DNA of 64,000 bases from Sporothrix humicola (taxonomy: Eukaryota; Ascomycota; Sordariomycetes; Ophiostomatales; Ophiostomataceae), in contig WNYE01000043.1 of NCBI GenBank assembly GCA_021396245.1, positions 186,001 through 250,000 of the forward strand. The letters are read 5' to 3'. The notes beneath the pieces are model-generated. The model ran no database searches. It was not told the DNA's origin and saw only the letters and a list, made by a program, of their open reading frames with translations. A program made the translations under genes and the position numbers. The first letter of the stretch is position 1. Each line of letters begins with the position of its first letter. Positions 1 to 11,441 of this stretch are shown one piece after another.

Positions 1-536
1 GAAATGCGAATAGACGAAATGAACTAGAGCAAATCAGAGACCCTGTTTGACTCCAGAAACTTTTGGATACCTGCCATAGCTTTCGATAAATGCAAAGAAA
101 GAATAAAAAGAAAACAACAAATCAATGCATGAAAAGATAGAAAAGAAAAGAAAATCCGGCTGATTACCTTGACGCTGTTTTTTTGTCGATTCTGTTGCTT
201 GTTGTAGATGTTTGCCGTTGGCCGCTGCTGTTGTTTGCCGTGTTCCTTTGAAAAGCAGGAAAAAAAAACGCCGTGTTCCCCGATAATTGAATAAAAAGAC
301 GCTCGAAATCCGTCCCGAGAGTTGCGCCGCCACCGGTTACCTCCAAGTCGCTGCGTCGCCCTGCGCTGCCCAGAATAAAAAAAGACCCGTATTCGAAATA
401 AGAAAGATGCAGTAAAGAGAAGAAAGAAAAGACGATAAATGGAAGCCCGATGCAATAAGACGCCGTTCGGTCGCTCAATTGGTTGGAATCGAGCTCAAAT
501 GATTGGTAGATCGGTCGGAAGGTGGATTCGTGTTCG
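1..536. other. Non-coding left edge
   Basis: No convincing reading frame is seen in this first half kilobase. The stretch is A/G-rich on the + strand with several poly-A and poly-T runs. It lies just downstream of the minus-strand gene that ends at 537, so it probably contains that gene's 3' untranslated region. Part of a neighbouring gene beyond the window edge cannot be excluded. Confidence 0.5.
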
Positions 537-1493
537 TTACATGTCCATCTCGACGTCAGTGGGAGCAGGCGCAGCAACAGTTGCCGGTGCGGCCGTTGGC
601 GATTCGGTAGGGATGGGCGTGCCCGCGGCAGCCATGGTCTGCTCGCCGTCGAACATGGGAGGCGACGACTTGAGGTTGGCGAGCGCGCGCTGCGGGTTGC
701 TGCTGACAAGGCGGCCCTGGCGCAGGTTCTCGGCAAAGAGGAAGTAGCCCTCGCGCGCCTCGACGAGGTACGACTCCAGACCCTTGCTTTCCAGCAGGAT
801 CTTGGGGTCCGTCACAGGGTAGTGGTTGCCAATGTAGCGCGCCCAGCCGCGAGCGGCCGCCTGGATGTGCTCGTCCTCGCTAAGGCGGTTCCAGCCAATG
901 CCGAGGTGGAAGGTGAAGTCGTCAATGACGGGCTGCGAGGGGCCGCCGCCAGCAACAGAGTCGGGCGATTGGTCGCGCAGAGTGCGCGTAGGGCTGGACC
1001 GGTTGCTGGGTGTGCCCTCTTGCGATGCGACGTGGGCTGAGAGGTCGAGGCGCGAAGACTTGTGGCTGCGAAGGGACGGGCGGTCTTGCGATTGGAGCCG
1101 CTGCTCGCGGAGAGCCTCCTCTTTTCTCGTGGCCTCGAGCGCGGCGGCCCGCTCTTCGAGCCACGTGCCGGATTGGTTGCCGGCCTCGTGGACGTAGCCG
1201 CTGCCCTTCTTGATGAGGACCATGCCGGGACCATACTCCCACTCGTCCTCGTCCTCCTTGACAGGCTCAACGGCAGGGGGTGCCTTTTCAGGCGAGTCCA
1301 GGTTGACGGCAGCCTCGTCCCGCGACCGCTTGCGGCCACGAGGGAAGGCTACTGGCTTGTGTTGTGACCATGCAGACGGGTTACCAAAAGGCGAGGATTG
1401 CTGCATGGCACAGGGCCGGTCAAAGTGCAGCTGGTGGGCGGGTTGAGTCGTCATAGTGAGGACTGGCGACGTTGTGCGGTGGAAGGACGACAT
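537..1493 (-). CDS. Conserved fungal protein of unknown function
   Basis: Single-exon gene of 318 residues. The N-terminal third is Ser/Pro-rich with a basic patch (RGRKRSRDE) that could be a nuclear localisation signal. Next comes an acidic-aromatic segment (EDEWEYGPGMVLIKKGSGYV), then a charged helical stretch rich in Glu, Ala and Arg, then an Ser/Arg-rich linker. The best-looking conserved block is near the C-terminus: FTFHLGIGWNRLSEDEHIQ, then AAARGWARYIGNHYPV, then a segment containing YLVEAREGYFLFAENL. This block has folded-domain character and resembles a family I know only as uncharacterised fungal proteins, so no function is assigned. The start at 1493 was chosen for its better context (G at -3). 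An in-frame ATG upstream at 1562 and one downstream at 1454 are alternatives. The CT-rich coding-strand leader immediately upstream is typical of fungal promoters and supports the minus-strand orientation. Confidence 0.75.
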   Translation of the reverse strand: MSSFHRTTSPVLTMTTQPAHQLHFDRPCAMQQSSPFGNPSAWSQHKPVAFPRGRKRSRDEAAVNLDSPEKAPPAVEPVKEDEDEWEYGPGMVLIKKGSGYVHEAGNQSGTWLEERAAALEATRKEEALREQRLQSQDRPSLRSHKSSRLDLSAHVASQEGTPSNRSSPTRTLRDQSPDSVAGGGPSQPVIDDFTFHLGIGWNRLSEDEHIQAAARGWARYIGNHYPVTDPKILLESKGLESYLVEAREGYFLFAENLRQGRLVSSNPQRALANLKSSPPMFDGEQTMAAAGTPIPTESPTAAPATVAAPAPTDVEMDM

Positions 1494-4400
1494 GGCTGGG
1501 GATTTTGTGGTGGAGACAGGGAGTTTTTGAAATGAACTGAGGACAGGATGACAGGAAATCATAAGAGAAGATGAGAGGATGCGTAGGATACAGGATCAAA
1601 AGAAAACCGGGCGTTGTAAGTGATGCAGAGGCGAAGGGGGTGCGAGGCGGCGGGAAAGGGTGGATTTGAGGCTGCAAAGAGCAGAAAAACTATGAGGCAC
1701 GCGAGCAGTGTAAGTGAAAGCAGAATTGGCACTAAGAGAATGCACAAGAGACACCAATTGGGCCACAAATAAAGGTCGAGAGTCAAGAAAAGAAGGTGAA
1801 GATGAGGCTGAAGCCGGTAGTTGGCGAGTTGCTTTTAGTCTGTTGAGTCGATAAGCGTGCTGAGGTGGTTGAATAGGCGAGACAACAAGGTGGATGAAGG
1901 ATTTTAGGTGGTGGTCGACGGAGAAGCGGTTGTTGTTATGAGGATGCCAATGGTAGGTAGAGAGAAGAGATGGAGTTGAGAAAACAAAGAGGAAGAGTGG
2001 ACGCAGGTATCAGAGACTCAGAGACAAAGTGAGGAAGGGGTGGGATGCCTTCAAGTATAAGAGCTCGAGTTGTAAATAGGAAAGAGCAGGATAAGTATGA
2101 AGGGGAAGGTGGAAGGGGGGATAATAGAATTTATGAAAGAGGAAGCATGAACAGAGAGTGTGAGTGGGAAAGAGCGAGCGTGGGAGGTGTAAGAGAAAAA
2201 GAGGGAAGGTAGGAAAGACCGTGTGGGAAGGAACTATGGGCAATATGTGAGAAGAATTGGTTCTCTGGCAGAGCAATGGACGATGAAGGAAAGAAGACGG
2301 GGGGTTTGCATGTGAGAAAAGAAGGAGAGAAAACAAGCAAATAAGAAGGGAGATGGGAATAGGATATGGGAGGAAGCCGTGGCTAGGAGGTGAGGTGCAG
2401 ATTGACGAAGGAAGGTCGGTAGAGAACGATTAAAAGAAAAATGAGAAAAAAATGAAGAAAAAAAAAATACAAGCAAAGAGAGGGAAGGCGAGAAGGCGCG
2501 AGAAGAGAAAGAGCGAGGACAAAGATAAAAAAACAAGAGGCGACTCCATTAAGGAGGGACGGACTTAGTACTTGTATTTAGTATGTGGGTGGCTGGGAAA
2601 GTTAAGTGCCTTTCATGTACTGCGCTAACAAAATCTGGCTCCAAAGCTACTATGGCGCTACCTTCTCTAACTGCTTTTTGAGGAAACTCGGGAAGGCACG
2701 ACTGCACAACAACCATTGATTGACACGATCGTGTGTTACTAAGACTGGTGAAGCTTTGAGACAGAGCAACAAGACGGCCAAAAAGTGCAAAGAAGAGTCC
2801 AAATCAACCAATGCTGGTTGGCACTTGTGTAGCCCAATCGTTTCCTTTCACAGCCTTTCGATGGTCGTTGAAGCCGTCGATTTTGAGGTTTACTCGTAGT
2901 TGTTCCCTTGTAATTCGGTTTCCAGATGGGGAAGCGTCGACCAGTGTGTGCTCTTATTCGCCCCTTCCTGCCCTGACTCAAAGCTGTTCCTGGTGTCCCT
3001 GATTGCCTAGAATCAAGGGCAGCAACGTCCCTGGTATAACTTTTACTGTGAGGACCCTGATATGGAGCAACCATGTGTTTGCAACTCAAAATCTGGGGAA
3101 AGAGCAATGGAGACATCAAGAAACCGGCTTCGTGAGGCCAAAAGGCAGTATACCAAGCAGCTTGTTCTTATCCAGGGCCTTGCCCGTCCCTGTGTGTGCA
3201 CTTGCATGTTGGCTCAATGGTCCGGCCTTGTTGGTGTGAAGGTGTTTCTGGGTGTGGGGGATGCCAAAGTATACGGAGAGAACTGAGCTCGAGCATCGGA
3301 GACAACCAGGAAGAGAAGACCGAAAGGACAAAAGACGGGGCGCGTAGAAGGGACGGAAGGGAGATGGAGACGAGCCCTATTTCTGACTGTGTAGTCTGGT
3401 CTGCCTGTTTGCCTGTTTGCCTTTTTGCTCTGCGGAACGGAGAAGGATGCTGGGTGTTGATTCGCGGCCCAGGCCAAGGCGTCGAAAGGGAGGAGACAAG
3501 AGACGAGGTGGAGGCTCCTGCCTCTCACACAGACACACAGAGTGCAAGCAAACGAAGGAGAAGGCGCGGGTGCTCCGCAAATGCAGGGTTATTGCTCCGT
3601 GCAACAAGTTGGTTGTGGATATTGGCACTGTATTATGGACTGTGCCGACTGGATTGCGCTTTCCCCTTTTGGGTCTCCTTTGCTCGCAACACTCGTCTCT
3701 CGTCTCCTGCTCGTGATGCCGCTGCGACGGCAATCAATCCCCACGGGCGGCGCTCTGGCAGTGGGTGTGCCCTTTCCCCCCGCCCACCAACAGCGCAACC
3801 AACCGTCTCTCCGTCAGCAGGAAATAGACCAGCCCTGGCGTGATTCCTGCGAAAAAGGGCGGCACCATGGCAGGGCCCAGAAGGAAGTCTGGAAGTCACT
3901 CTCCCACCGTACCTTCCTGCCTTTGCTACTTGTGCACTAACAAAATGGGCGCATTTTGCCACGCCTTCCGCGGCACCTCACGATGGCCCACAAGTATTCT
4001 TACCCTTTCTGCCTTTCTTCCTCTTTGCTCTTTCCTGTCTCTCTCCGTGTCTCGTAGTCTCGCTCTCTCGCCTGCTTCTCACGCGGAACGGTTGCCAAGC
4101 CCAGGAAGGAAGCGATTGAGGCGTCCCCGGCAGCACAAGGAGGCAAGCACGCAAGCAAAATGCAAGCAAACAGGTCGGTTCCAGGGCTCTTGCTCTTTCT
4201 CCGATACGGTCTAGCGTAGAGAAACACACCTGCGCAAAACTGCAAGGAAGGCGAGAGGCGAGAGGCTGTGAGTTTGTATGTAACTTGTGTCCTCGACGAT
4301 GGAAGCCGCCCAGACCCATTTTGTCCACATCTCCTCTCTTCCAGCCCGTGTGTGGTGAAATGGTGCAAATGGTGGCTGGCTGGAGATGCTGCGCTGGTAT

Positions 4401-4667
4401 GGGTTGCTGTGCGTCGGCTTGCCCGGCAGATTTTGGCCCACAGAATTGTGTTAATTGTGTTGGATCCTGTGCACGTAATTGTTCATATTGCATAGCATAA
4501 TTTTGTGCTCATTGCGTAAGTATTTGTTTTGTGCAAAGGAAAAGGATATCACCAAGGTTGACGTCCACGCGTCGACACGAGCTTCTGCTTCCAAAATGAA
4601 TGATCGCAACCGTCTTTCGCCTGCTCTCTCATCGAAATAGACCCATGTGGCCGTCCAATTGCCTCAT
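1494..4667. other. Intergenic, 3.2 kb, no convincing gene
   Basis: From about 1,560 to 2,540 the + strand is strongly purine-rich, so the minus strand is CT-rich. That is the usual look of a fungal promoter or leader for the minus-strand gene ending at 537. From 2,550 to 4,600 composition is mixed, with short open frames only and no recognisable domain. The part next to 4,668 should contain the 3' untranslated region of the gene at 4,668-5,876. No tRNA or repeat family was recognised. Confidence 0.5.
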
Positions 4668-5876
4668 TCAGTCACTCACAACGTGCATCTCCATATCATC
4701 GTCGCTGCCAGCAACACCTCCTGGTCCACTGGTAGCATTCGGACCCCTTCGCCTCAGAGGAAGCCTTGATACCGGTTCCTCGTAAATCTCAAAGTCTTGC
4801 AGGTACCGTTCGCGTCCTGTCGGCAAAGAAGGATCCCGGTGTCGCCTGAAGCCGACCTGAGATGCACTCCGTCCGTGCTGTCCAAATCCGATTTGCTCGC
4901 GGTGAGGCCCTGACGTGCTCACAGCAATGTCAACTACAGTTGACAAGTCTTGTTCAAGTGAATGAGAGGTTCTCGGTGTGCGAACAGGTCTCTGAGGGCA
5001 GTCAGTTGTTGTCTTTTCTTCTTCTTCTTTTTTTCGCCCACCTGTCATCAAACTGTCTCTTCTTCCCCCTCCCCGACTTACTCTATGTTCTGGCGTCACA
5101 AGCAGTGGCTGTTGCGGCCCGCCAGGCAAAGTCATAGCAGCAAAGGCCCGGGTTGCCGCCGCCGCGTTCAATCTGTCGTTTCGGGGAAACCTGCGTGCAT
5201 CTTCGACCATAGACGTACGGGCAGACAACGTTGCTTCCATTTCACTTTCAGCGTGACGCTCCTCTTGCCGCTAGCGAGGAACTCGATGGGCAAGCGGGCT
5301 CGTGGCGATCTCCCGTTCGGCGGCCGTCCAAGCTGGATGCGGCCGACGGGGAGGCAGAGACAGCCACCGGGGCGAGGTGGTGGCGTCTGATCCTGGCTCG
5401 GAAGCAAACCCTCTGGTGTGCTGCTGGTGAGGCGGCGTCATCTCGACGTCTGCATGGTTGTGGCCAAAACCACGTCCAGTCCCATCATTGCCAGCAGTCT
5501 GGCTGTTCACGTTATTGTCATCGCGACTGTGGGTTGTGGCCAATGCCGGCGTGGGCAGAGACACGTCCTCCATGAAGCTGTCGCCGTCAGCATTGGCTGC
5601 TGCCGAGGGCGAGCCGTTTGCAGAGCCGTCTTCCTTTGTGGAAGCGGCCGCCGGGGACAACAAGAGCTGATGGGAAGGATCGTGCGGCGGCACCTGCTCC
5701 TCGGCCCGGCCAAAGATACGCTGCTGCTTGTCGGTCTTTTTGCCAGACTGTTTATCGGATGGATTGTCGGTCAGAACTTCTGCCTCGTTAGCAGACGCAC
5801 CACGGAAGCGAGGCACGACAAGATTGTTCACGTCCTCGACTGTGAGGGAGAGCGTCGTGGGATTCGTGCGAATCAT
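4668..5876 (-). CDS. Disordered protein with CDC26-like N-terminus; frame broken by TAG
   Basis: One frame is open from the ATG at 5876 down to 4668, except for a single TAG at 5271-5273. Without that stop the frame would code for about 400 residues. The N-terminus MIRTNPTTLSLTVEDV resembles the start of CDC26/Hcn1, a small subunit of the anaphase-promoting complex (family pattern M-L-R-R-x-P-T-x-I-x-L-T-x-E-D). The rest is disordered, rich in Ser, Asn, Asp and Pro, and ends in an acidic tail. Inside the second half lies a canonical 90-nt intron, 4992-5081, with donor GTAAGT, branch CTGAC and acceptor TCAG. Its length is a multiple of three, which supports real transcription of this half. I found no convincing intron that would remove the TAG. 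Possible readings: a 201-residue product ending at 5271, a separate start at 5240, stop readthrough, a pseudogene, or a sequence error. The CDC26 assignment rests on about 16 residues. Confidence 0.4.
4992..5081 (-). other. Predicted 90-nt intron
   Basis: On the minus strand this starts GTAAGT, has a CTGAC branch site about 10 nt before the acceptor, and ends CTCAG. It is 90 nt long, so retaining or removing it does not change the frame. The retained version would add a Gly/Lys/Glu-rich 30-residue segment. Confidence 0.65.
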
Positions 5877-8740
5877 AATGGGCAGTTATCAAATGAAGGT
5901 GAGGTAGTAGCGGTAGATCTCGCGATGCATCAACAACATGCATTTGAATGTGCTTGTTTTGAAGCCTCGACGCGTTAGGCAGCGGCAGCCCATGGTTTTC
6001 TGATGCTGATGCTTTCTACAAAACTACGAGCATTCAGGGAAGGAGCGACCGGTCAAAGGCTCGCTCCTGCCCTATGTTCACATGTCGAACATTTCAACAA
6101 GCAGTTACACAAGATCTAGATGGAAGGAAGGAGGCAAGATTGCCTGGCAGCTGGTTCGTGCCTTCTTAACCTGGCGATCACCCGCGCCGTCCAGGGCAAG
6201 AGCCCCGGGTGGCAGTTGCTCGCCTGCACGCGTACCTGGCCGAACTGGACTGGCCCTGGCCCGGCCTGGACTGGACTGGACACCAGCGGTCCGTGATATG
6301 TGGCAAGAGCCAGTGCGATTGGTGCGATTAAGTGTATTTTGGCGTACAGATACTGTGGCCATACAAATCATGAATCAACAAAAGATACGGCTCTCTGGCG
6401 AACGACGACAAACAAAAGTACGTAGCACTGCTCCAGTCGTAATAATAGCAATCTTCCGAGTACTTGTTTCGTCTCCGGAGTTTGGTGTGCTGGCTAGCCG
6501 AAAGCATGGCGTCGATATTACGAGGCCAAGCTTCCCAGATCGAACTGGGTGGATGGAGCAGCCAATTTCCCATGGCCCTCTTCCCCACTGTGCAAAGAAA
6601 GCTGGAGGCTGAGACGCTGCAGAGACAAGCTGGCGAGCGAACAGACTACAGAACGAAGCAGAAAAAGGAAACAAACCGCAAAGACGCACGACGATAAGGC
6701 GTATGCGCGGCCGGCATGGGTTGTCTGGGCGCACCTCAAAGACATATGACGTGGTGTTTGGCGTGGTGATCCGAGCAAGTGATGATACTGCGTACAGAGT
6801 CGAATGCTATGCTCCATCGAAAGCTCCCCTTCCTGGCCTTCTTCCTTTCTCCCTTTGTTTGCAAATTATATCCCACAACTGGCCAAAACCTTGTCAGAAA
6901 TCCCAGGTCCAGTTTGTGAGAAACAGGGGCAGCGGGACCTGCCAGCTCCCAGCAGGGATTCACGCTCTTGGAATTTGGAAATGCCCAATTTCCCTAGGTC
7001 GTAGCCTGCACGCTGGCCTCGTTCGGTGCAACCTGCAAAGGAACACTCCGTAATATTCGTACTTCTCGAAATAGCTTGTTGTGGGCTCTTTGTCGATCGT
7101 CTTGACTGAGGATGGAGCTTAGAGAAAAAAGAAGGAAGGAAGGAAAACGGCGCTGTTCTTTTCAAAGTGCAGGTGCACATCACAGTCAATATCTCTTCAT
7201 ATCATGCTGATACAGCAGGAGCAATGGGCGGCCAGACCAATCCATTTCCAGGCACTAATTGCAAATACGAAGTGCTTTTGGCGGCCAAAGAATGCACTGA
7301 AATATAGACAAATATAGCTCCCCTTTAGCGGTCCCTCGCCCGTTACAGGCACGTTTGCACCACCATCACGCTACTGAAATTGAAATGGCAGTCAGCACCG
7401 ACTACCTGGCACCTTGCACCTTCCCGCTTTGAAGGTCCTCGTTCTGCGTTGCCCGTCTCCGCCGCACCTTCCTCTGTTCGCTCCTTCCCTCATCCAAGTC
7501 GGCCTGGCCATTTTATCAATTGGGCTGCTTCCCAGCAGCGACGTCTCCAGTCCTGCTTTCCAACCCCCTTTTCCCAATTCTCCCAGCGTCATCATCGACC
7601 ATCGTTTTTTTGTTGTGTTTTTGCGGCACTCGTTTCGCCTCGCATTTCCCGCTGCCGGCCCTCGACCAGCGCCTCCCACGCAACGCCTGATCGTTTGAAC
7701 GCCCTCGTCCGACCTTGTCCGTACCTCCTCAAGTCGAAAAGGGCAGCAAACCCCTGGCGGCTGGTCCGGTGACGGGCGTCAAAACAAACCGCGAACTGGT
7801 AGGACTTCCTCTTCTCTTTTCTCTTCTGTCTCTTTCCCTTGTCAATATCTCTTGGCTTCGATCCCACACGCTCGCTTCTCTGCCTTTTTATGCCCTTCGC
7901 TATGCTGTCGTGATGGCAGCCGGCCTTTGCTGCACCGCCCTTTGGCCTTTCTGCCATCCCTCTTTCCCCGCCCTGTGCACGCTTTAGACGTCACGGCAGA
8001 CTCGCTAATGCCAACGCCGCCACATCCAGTTGACATTGACATTGCCAGAGCCACGTTCTGACACTCGACCTTCGCTTTTTCTGAACCCTGACTTTCGGCT
8101 TACGACTTACGACTGTCGTCTATTCTCGTCGATTCTCTCGTTTTGCCTCGACCTCGTCTTTCGACCTCCACCTTCCTCGTTCCTCTTCGTGTCCAGTTTT
8201 GCGTCTTTGCCCGCCGTGCGCAGTGCAGTCGTCACCCTGCATCCTCCTTGGCCAACAAAATCCAACCCGCTCTTTGCACAGCCTTCCTCGAATTAGTCGC
8301 CGCCTACAAACGTGGAAACCAGTGTATTTTCGACAGATATACAATATCAATACGATCGTTTTTACAGTGTACGACGTACAATATCCAATTCACGACTTTG
8401 GGCGACATCGACGCAGGCTTCCCAAATATTCAACGTTCTGACGGGGTTCCGCCAGATGACAAAGTCTGTTTTTGGCTCCCTGGTTCCTACCGTCCTTGGT
8501 TGTTAATATTGCGGCGGGCACAATTTTGGACAGGGGTTCTTCCTGCGAATGCGGCTTCTTTCTTAAACCTTTGGCCGTGCACGACCCTAATCTAATACCC
8601 TTCTTTCTGCCCGCGCTCACCCCCATCATCAAGACACCAAGAGAAACGGAAACAAACCATTCGCACGTCCAAACAAACCAATTCATTATCCCGCAAACCC
8701 CGTTTCCAGTAGGGGGACCAACCCGGTCACCATCGCCGCC
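5877..8740. other. Intergenic, 2.9 kb; leader and promoter of the PDK1-type kinase gene
   Basis: Divergent region between the minus-strand gene starting at 5876 and the plus-strand kinase starting at 8741. From about 7,380 to 8,700 the + strand is strongly pyrimidine-rich with several short upstream open frames. That is typical of a long fungal 5' leader. The region also holds a perfect-armed hairpin at 6036-6073 and a small GGACT-type repetition around 6,241-6,281. No gene was recognised. Confidence 0.5.
6036..6073. repeat. Inverted repeat / hairpin
   Basis: The arms AGGAGCGA (6041-6048) and TCGCTCCT (6061-6068) are perfect complements separated by 12 nt. After one mismatch the stem extends by four more pairs, AGGG (6036-6039) with CCCT (6070-6073). 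It lies about 160 bp upstream of the start at 5876 on the minus strand. The left arm includes the recurring word GGAAGGAGC. Confidence 0.7.
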
Positions 8741-11441
8741 ATGAACGGCGACCTGAGCCTCTCCAAGGCCTTGGGCGGCTTGCGCATTGCCAATCCCGAC
8801 GACGAGGCCTCTCCAACAGGCGCCGCCGATTCAGAACCCCGTGAGGCTTTCCCGCCACTGCAAACGTCGCCCGACCCTCAGGCAGCAACAACATACACCC
8901 AGCAGTCGGCCTCGCACTCTGCGTCATCTCTAGCCGTCCAACAACAGGTGCCATCTCGCGGGCCTAGTCCGCTCGGGAGCCAAAGGAGACCACATGAAGA
9001 GGCATCGGCCCTCTTTAAGTCGGCCCAGGCCAACCTGAGCAATGTGCAAACCCCCGAGCCGCCCGTGAGAGCACCCAACGACCAGTATATACAAAATTCG
9101 CAGTATTCTCCATACCGACAGGGTCCAGGGGCTACCGGCCCGACATCCTCCACGCGACCCATGTCAACCATCTACACCAGCCCAGTATCCGGAGCCACGA
9201 CAGACCCGACCTCGAACTCGCCTACAGGCTACGGTGCCTTACGAAACAACGAGCCGGCACGCGCGTCTAGCTACCGCCAACCGTCACGAAGCGATTCTCG
9301 GTCCCAACACCCCCCTTCCTCCTATATCTCTTCCGTCGCTGCTTCTTCCTCAGACTCGAACCACACCGACCGCACATACAATGGGCCGCGCCAGAACGTC
9401 CCTCACTCGTCAGGGAACAGCCCTCTCCCGCCACGACGAAGCTCAAAGGGCATGGCTGGCGGTTACGTCTCCATTCCAGCAGGGGCTGGCCCTGCGCAAG
9501 CTGGTCCAAGTGGTCCTCACGGGGCCATGGAAACGAACGTGTCAAAAGGCAGTGAGGAGTGGAAGGAACGGGGAGCCGCCGTCAGCGTCAGCAAGGAGGT
9601 GGATGCATCTGGAAAGCCCGTCTTCAGAACCGTTAAGAAGGGGGTGCAGGACTTCTCCTTTGGTCGAATTCTTGGCGAGGGCTCCTACAGCTCCGTCTAC
9701 CTCGCAACCGATCGTCAGAGCCTGAAAGAGTACGCTATCAAAGTCCTTGAGAAGAAGCACATCATCAAGGAGAAGAAGGTCAAATACGTTAATATCGAGA
9801 AGAACACGCTCAACCGCCTCACAGAACACCCGGGTATTGTCCGGTTGTACTACACGTTCCAGGACGAGCAGTCTCTCTACTACGTTCTGGATCTGTGCAG
9901 TGGTGGTGAGCTCTTGGGCATCCTGAAGCGTACGGGCACTTTTGATGTCGAGTGCACACGCTTCTACGGCGCACAGATTCTTGACGCCATCCGCTACATG
10001 CATTCAAGAGGCGTCATTCACCGTGATCTCAAGCCCGAGAATGTGCTTCTGGATGAAAACATGCACGTCAAGATCACCGACTTTGGTACGGCAAAGCTTC
10101 TGCCCGATCCACGAGACCCGGCATCAGCAGACGGCAACGGCATGGGCGGTTCCCTGAGCTCGCAGGGTGACGGTCGCTCTGCATCCTTTGTCGGCACCGC
10201 CGAATACGTTAGCCCTGAACTTCTTATGGACAAGTCCGCAAGCAAGGCCAGCGATCTCTGGGCCTTTGGCTGCATCATCTACCAGCTTCTCGCCGGTCGG
10301 CCACCCTTCAAGGGCGGCTCCGAGTACCTGACGTTCCAAAAGATTGTCAACCTCGAGTACGAGTTCCCGCCTGGTTTCCCACCAGCCGCACGGGACCTGG
10401 TTGAGCGGTGTCTTGTCTTGGACCCCGCTCGGCGGTTGACAATCGAGCACATTATGAACCACGAGTTCTTTGATGGCCAGCCGTTTGGGCGTGACCTGTG
10501 GCGCACAAAAGCTCCAAGGCTGCGCCCGTACGTGCCGGGAGCCCAGGAACAACATGTGATCCAGCTTAACGGGTCTGCTCCACCACCACAGTCGATCCCA
10601 ACGTCAAGGGGTGCCCCTCAGGGAGGATCGAGCCCCAACACCGGCAATGGCGGCGGTGCGATGGGCTCGCAGATGTCGCCCAACGCACAACGGCCGCCAA
10701 GAATCATCACCGAGCTTCCTCCACCGACGCAGCTGGACCTGGACTGGTCTCCGGTGTTAACTAGGCAAAACGAGCGGATTCTCAAGCTGGGCGACCTCAT
10801 GGTGGTATCAACGCCGATCCCCAACAGCCCACATGGCAAGTCTGAGGGAGACGGCCACAAGAAGCTGTCGCGGTTCTTTGGCGGCAACACGACGAAGAAG
10901 CGCCAGCGGCTGGTCATGGTGACGTCGAGCGGACGCATTGTCTTTGCACCGGCCGGTGGCGACGAGAAGAAGGCGAAGCAGGAAATCTCGCTTCTCAACT
11001 CCGACTGTGTGTGGCGGACCCAGACCGATGCCAAGGGGCAACCCATCTGGTGTGTCGATACCGTAAGTTTACATACCCACACCCATTTTTTTTTTCAATC
11101 CGAGGAAGGTCCGCATTCTAACAAACCAGGGCGGCACGCATTATGCTTTTGAAGAACCAAAGGGCTCTCTCGACGGCGGTATGGCGGCTGTGGAGGACTG
11201 GATCGAGTCTCTGGAGCGCGCCAAAGATCTTGCCCTGTCGCAGAACATCCTTGCTTCGTACAGGAGCGAAGAGTTTGGTGACATGTCGTCGTCCATGTCT
11301 AGCCCTGCTAGCACGCTTGGCGGTAGGATGAACCATTCGGGACGCAGCCAGAGCAACGGCGACGACACGATTATTTCCGAGCGCAAGCGAAACCGATTTA
11401 GCAAGAGGCAATCGAAGAATGGACTCGGTGCCCAGTTTTAG
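8741..11441 (+). CDS. ksg1: PDK1/Pkh-type protein kinase (3-phosphoinositide-dependent kinase homologue)
   Basis: Two exons, 8741-11062 and 11130-11441, giving 877 residues. The 67-nt intron has donor GTAAGT and branch CTAAC. The kinase phosphorylates activation loops of AGC kinases (Ypk, Pkc1, S6K-like) and acts in sphingolipid, cell-wall and growth signalling. Visible landmarks: Gly-rich loop G312-E-G-S-Y-S-S-V-Y, catalytic Lys334 (AIKVLEKKH), HRD with Asp429, DFG at 447-449. The activation-segment motif S482-F-V-G-T-A-E-Y-V-S-P-E is diagnostic of PDK1; Ser482 matches the autophosphorylated Ser. A Gly/Ser-rich insertion of about 25 residues lies between DFG and Ser482. After the kinase domain (about 304-600) comes a disordered linker, then a C-terminal PH-like domain (about 665-810), which the intron interrupts. 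The N-terminal 300 residues are disordered, rich in Ser, Pro and Gln. Start context CCGCCATGA is good. The symbol follows the S. pombe orthologue. Confidence 0.93.

Noticed and set aside
3196..3843. 215-codon frame on the plus strand
   Set aside because: Composition irregular, overlapped by several frames of equal quality on both strands; no domain.
4285..4500. 71-codon cysteine-rich frame on the plus strand, resembling a small secreted peptide
   Set aside because: No signal peptide, no leader, no partner exon; the Cys richness comes from TGT/TGC repetition.
5271..5400. Hypothetical intron removing the TAG at 5271-5273
   Set aside because: Upstream GT candidates (for example GTGGCT, GTTTGC) lack consensus and no fitting branch site lies before any nearby AG; left open as one possible explanation only.
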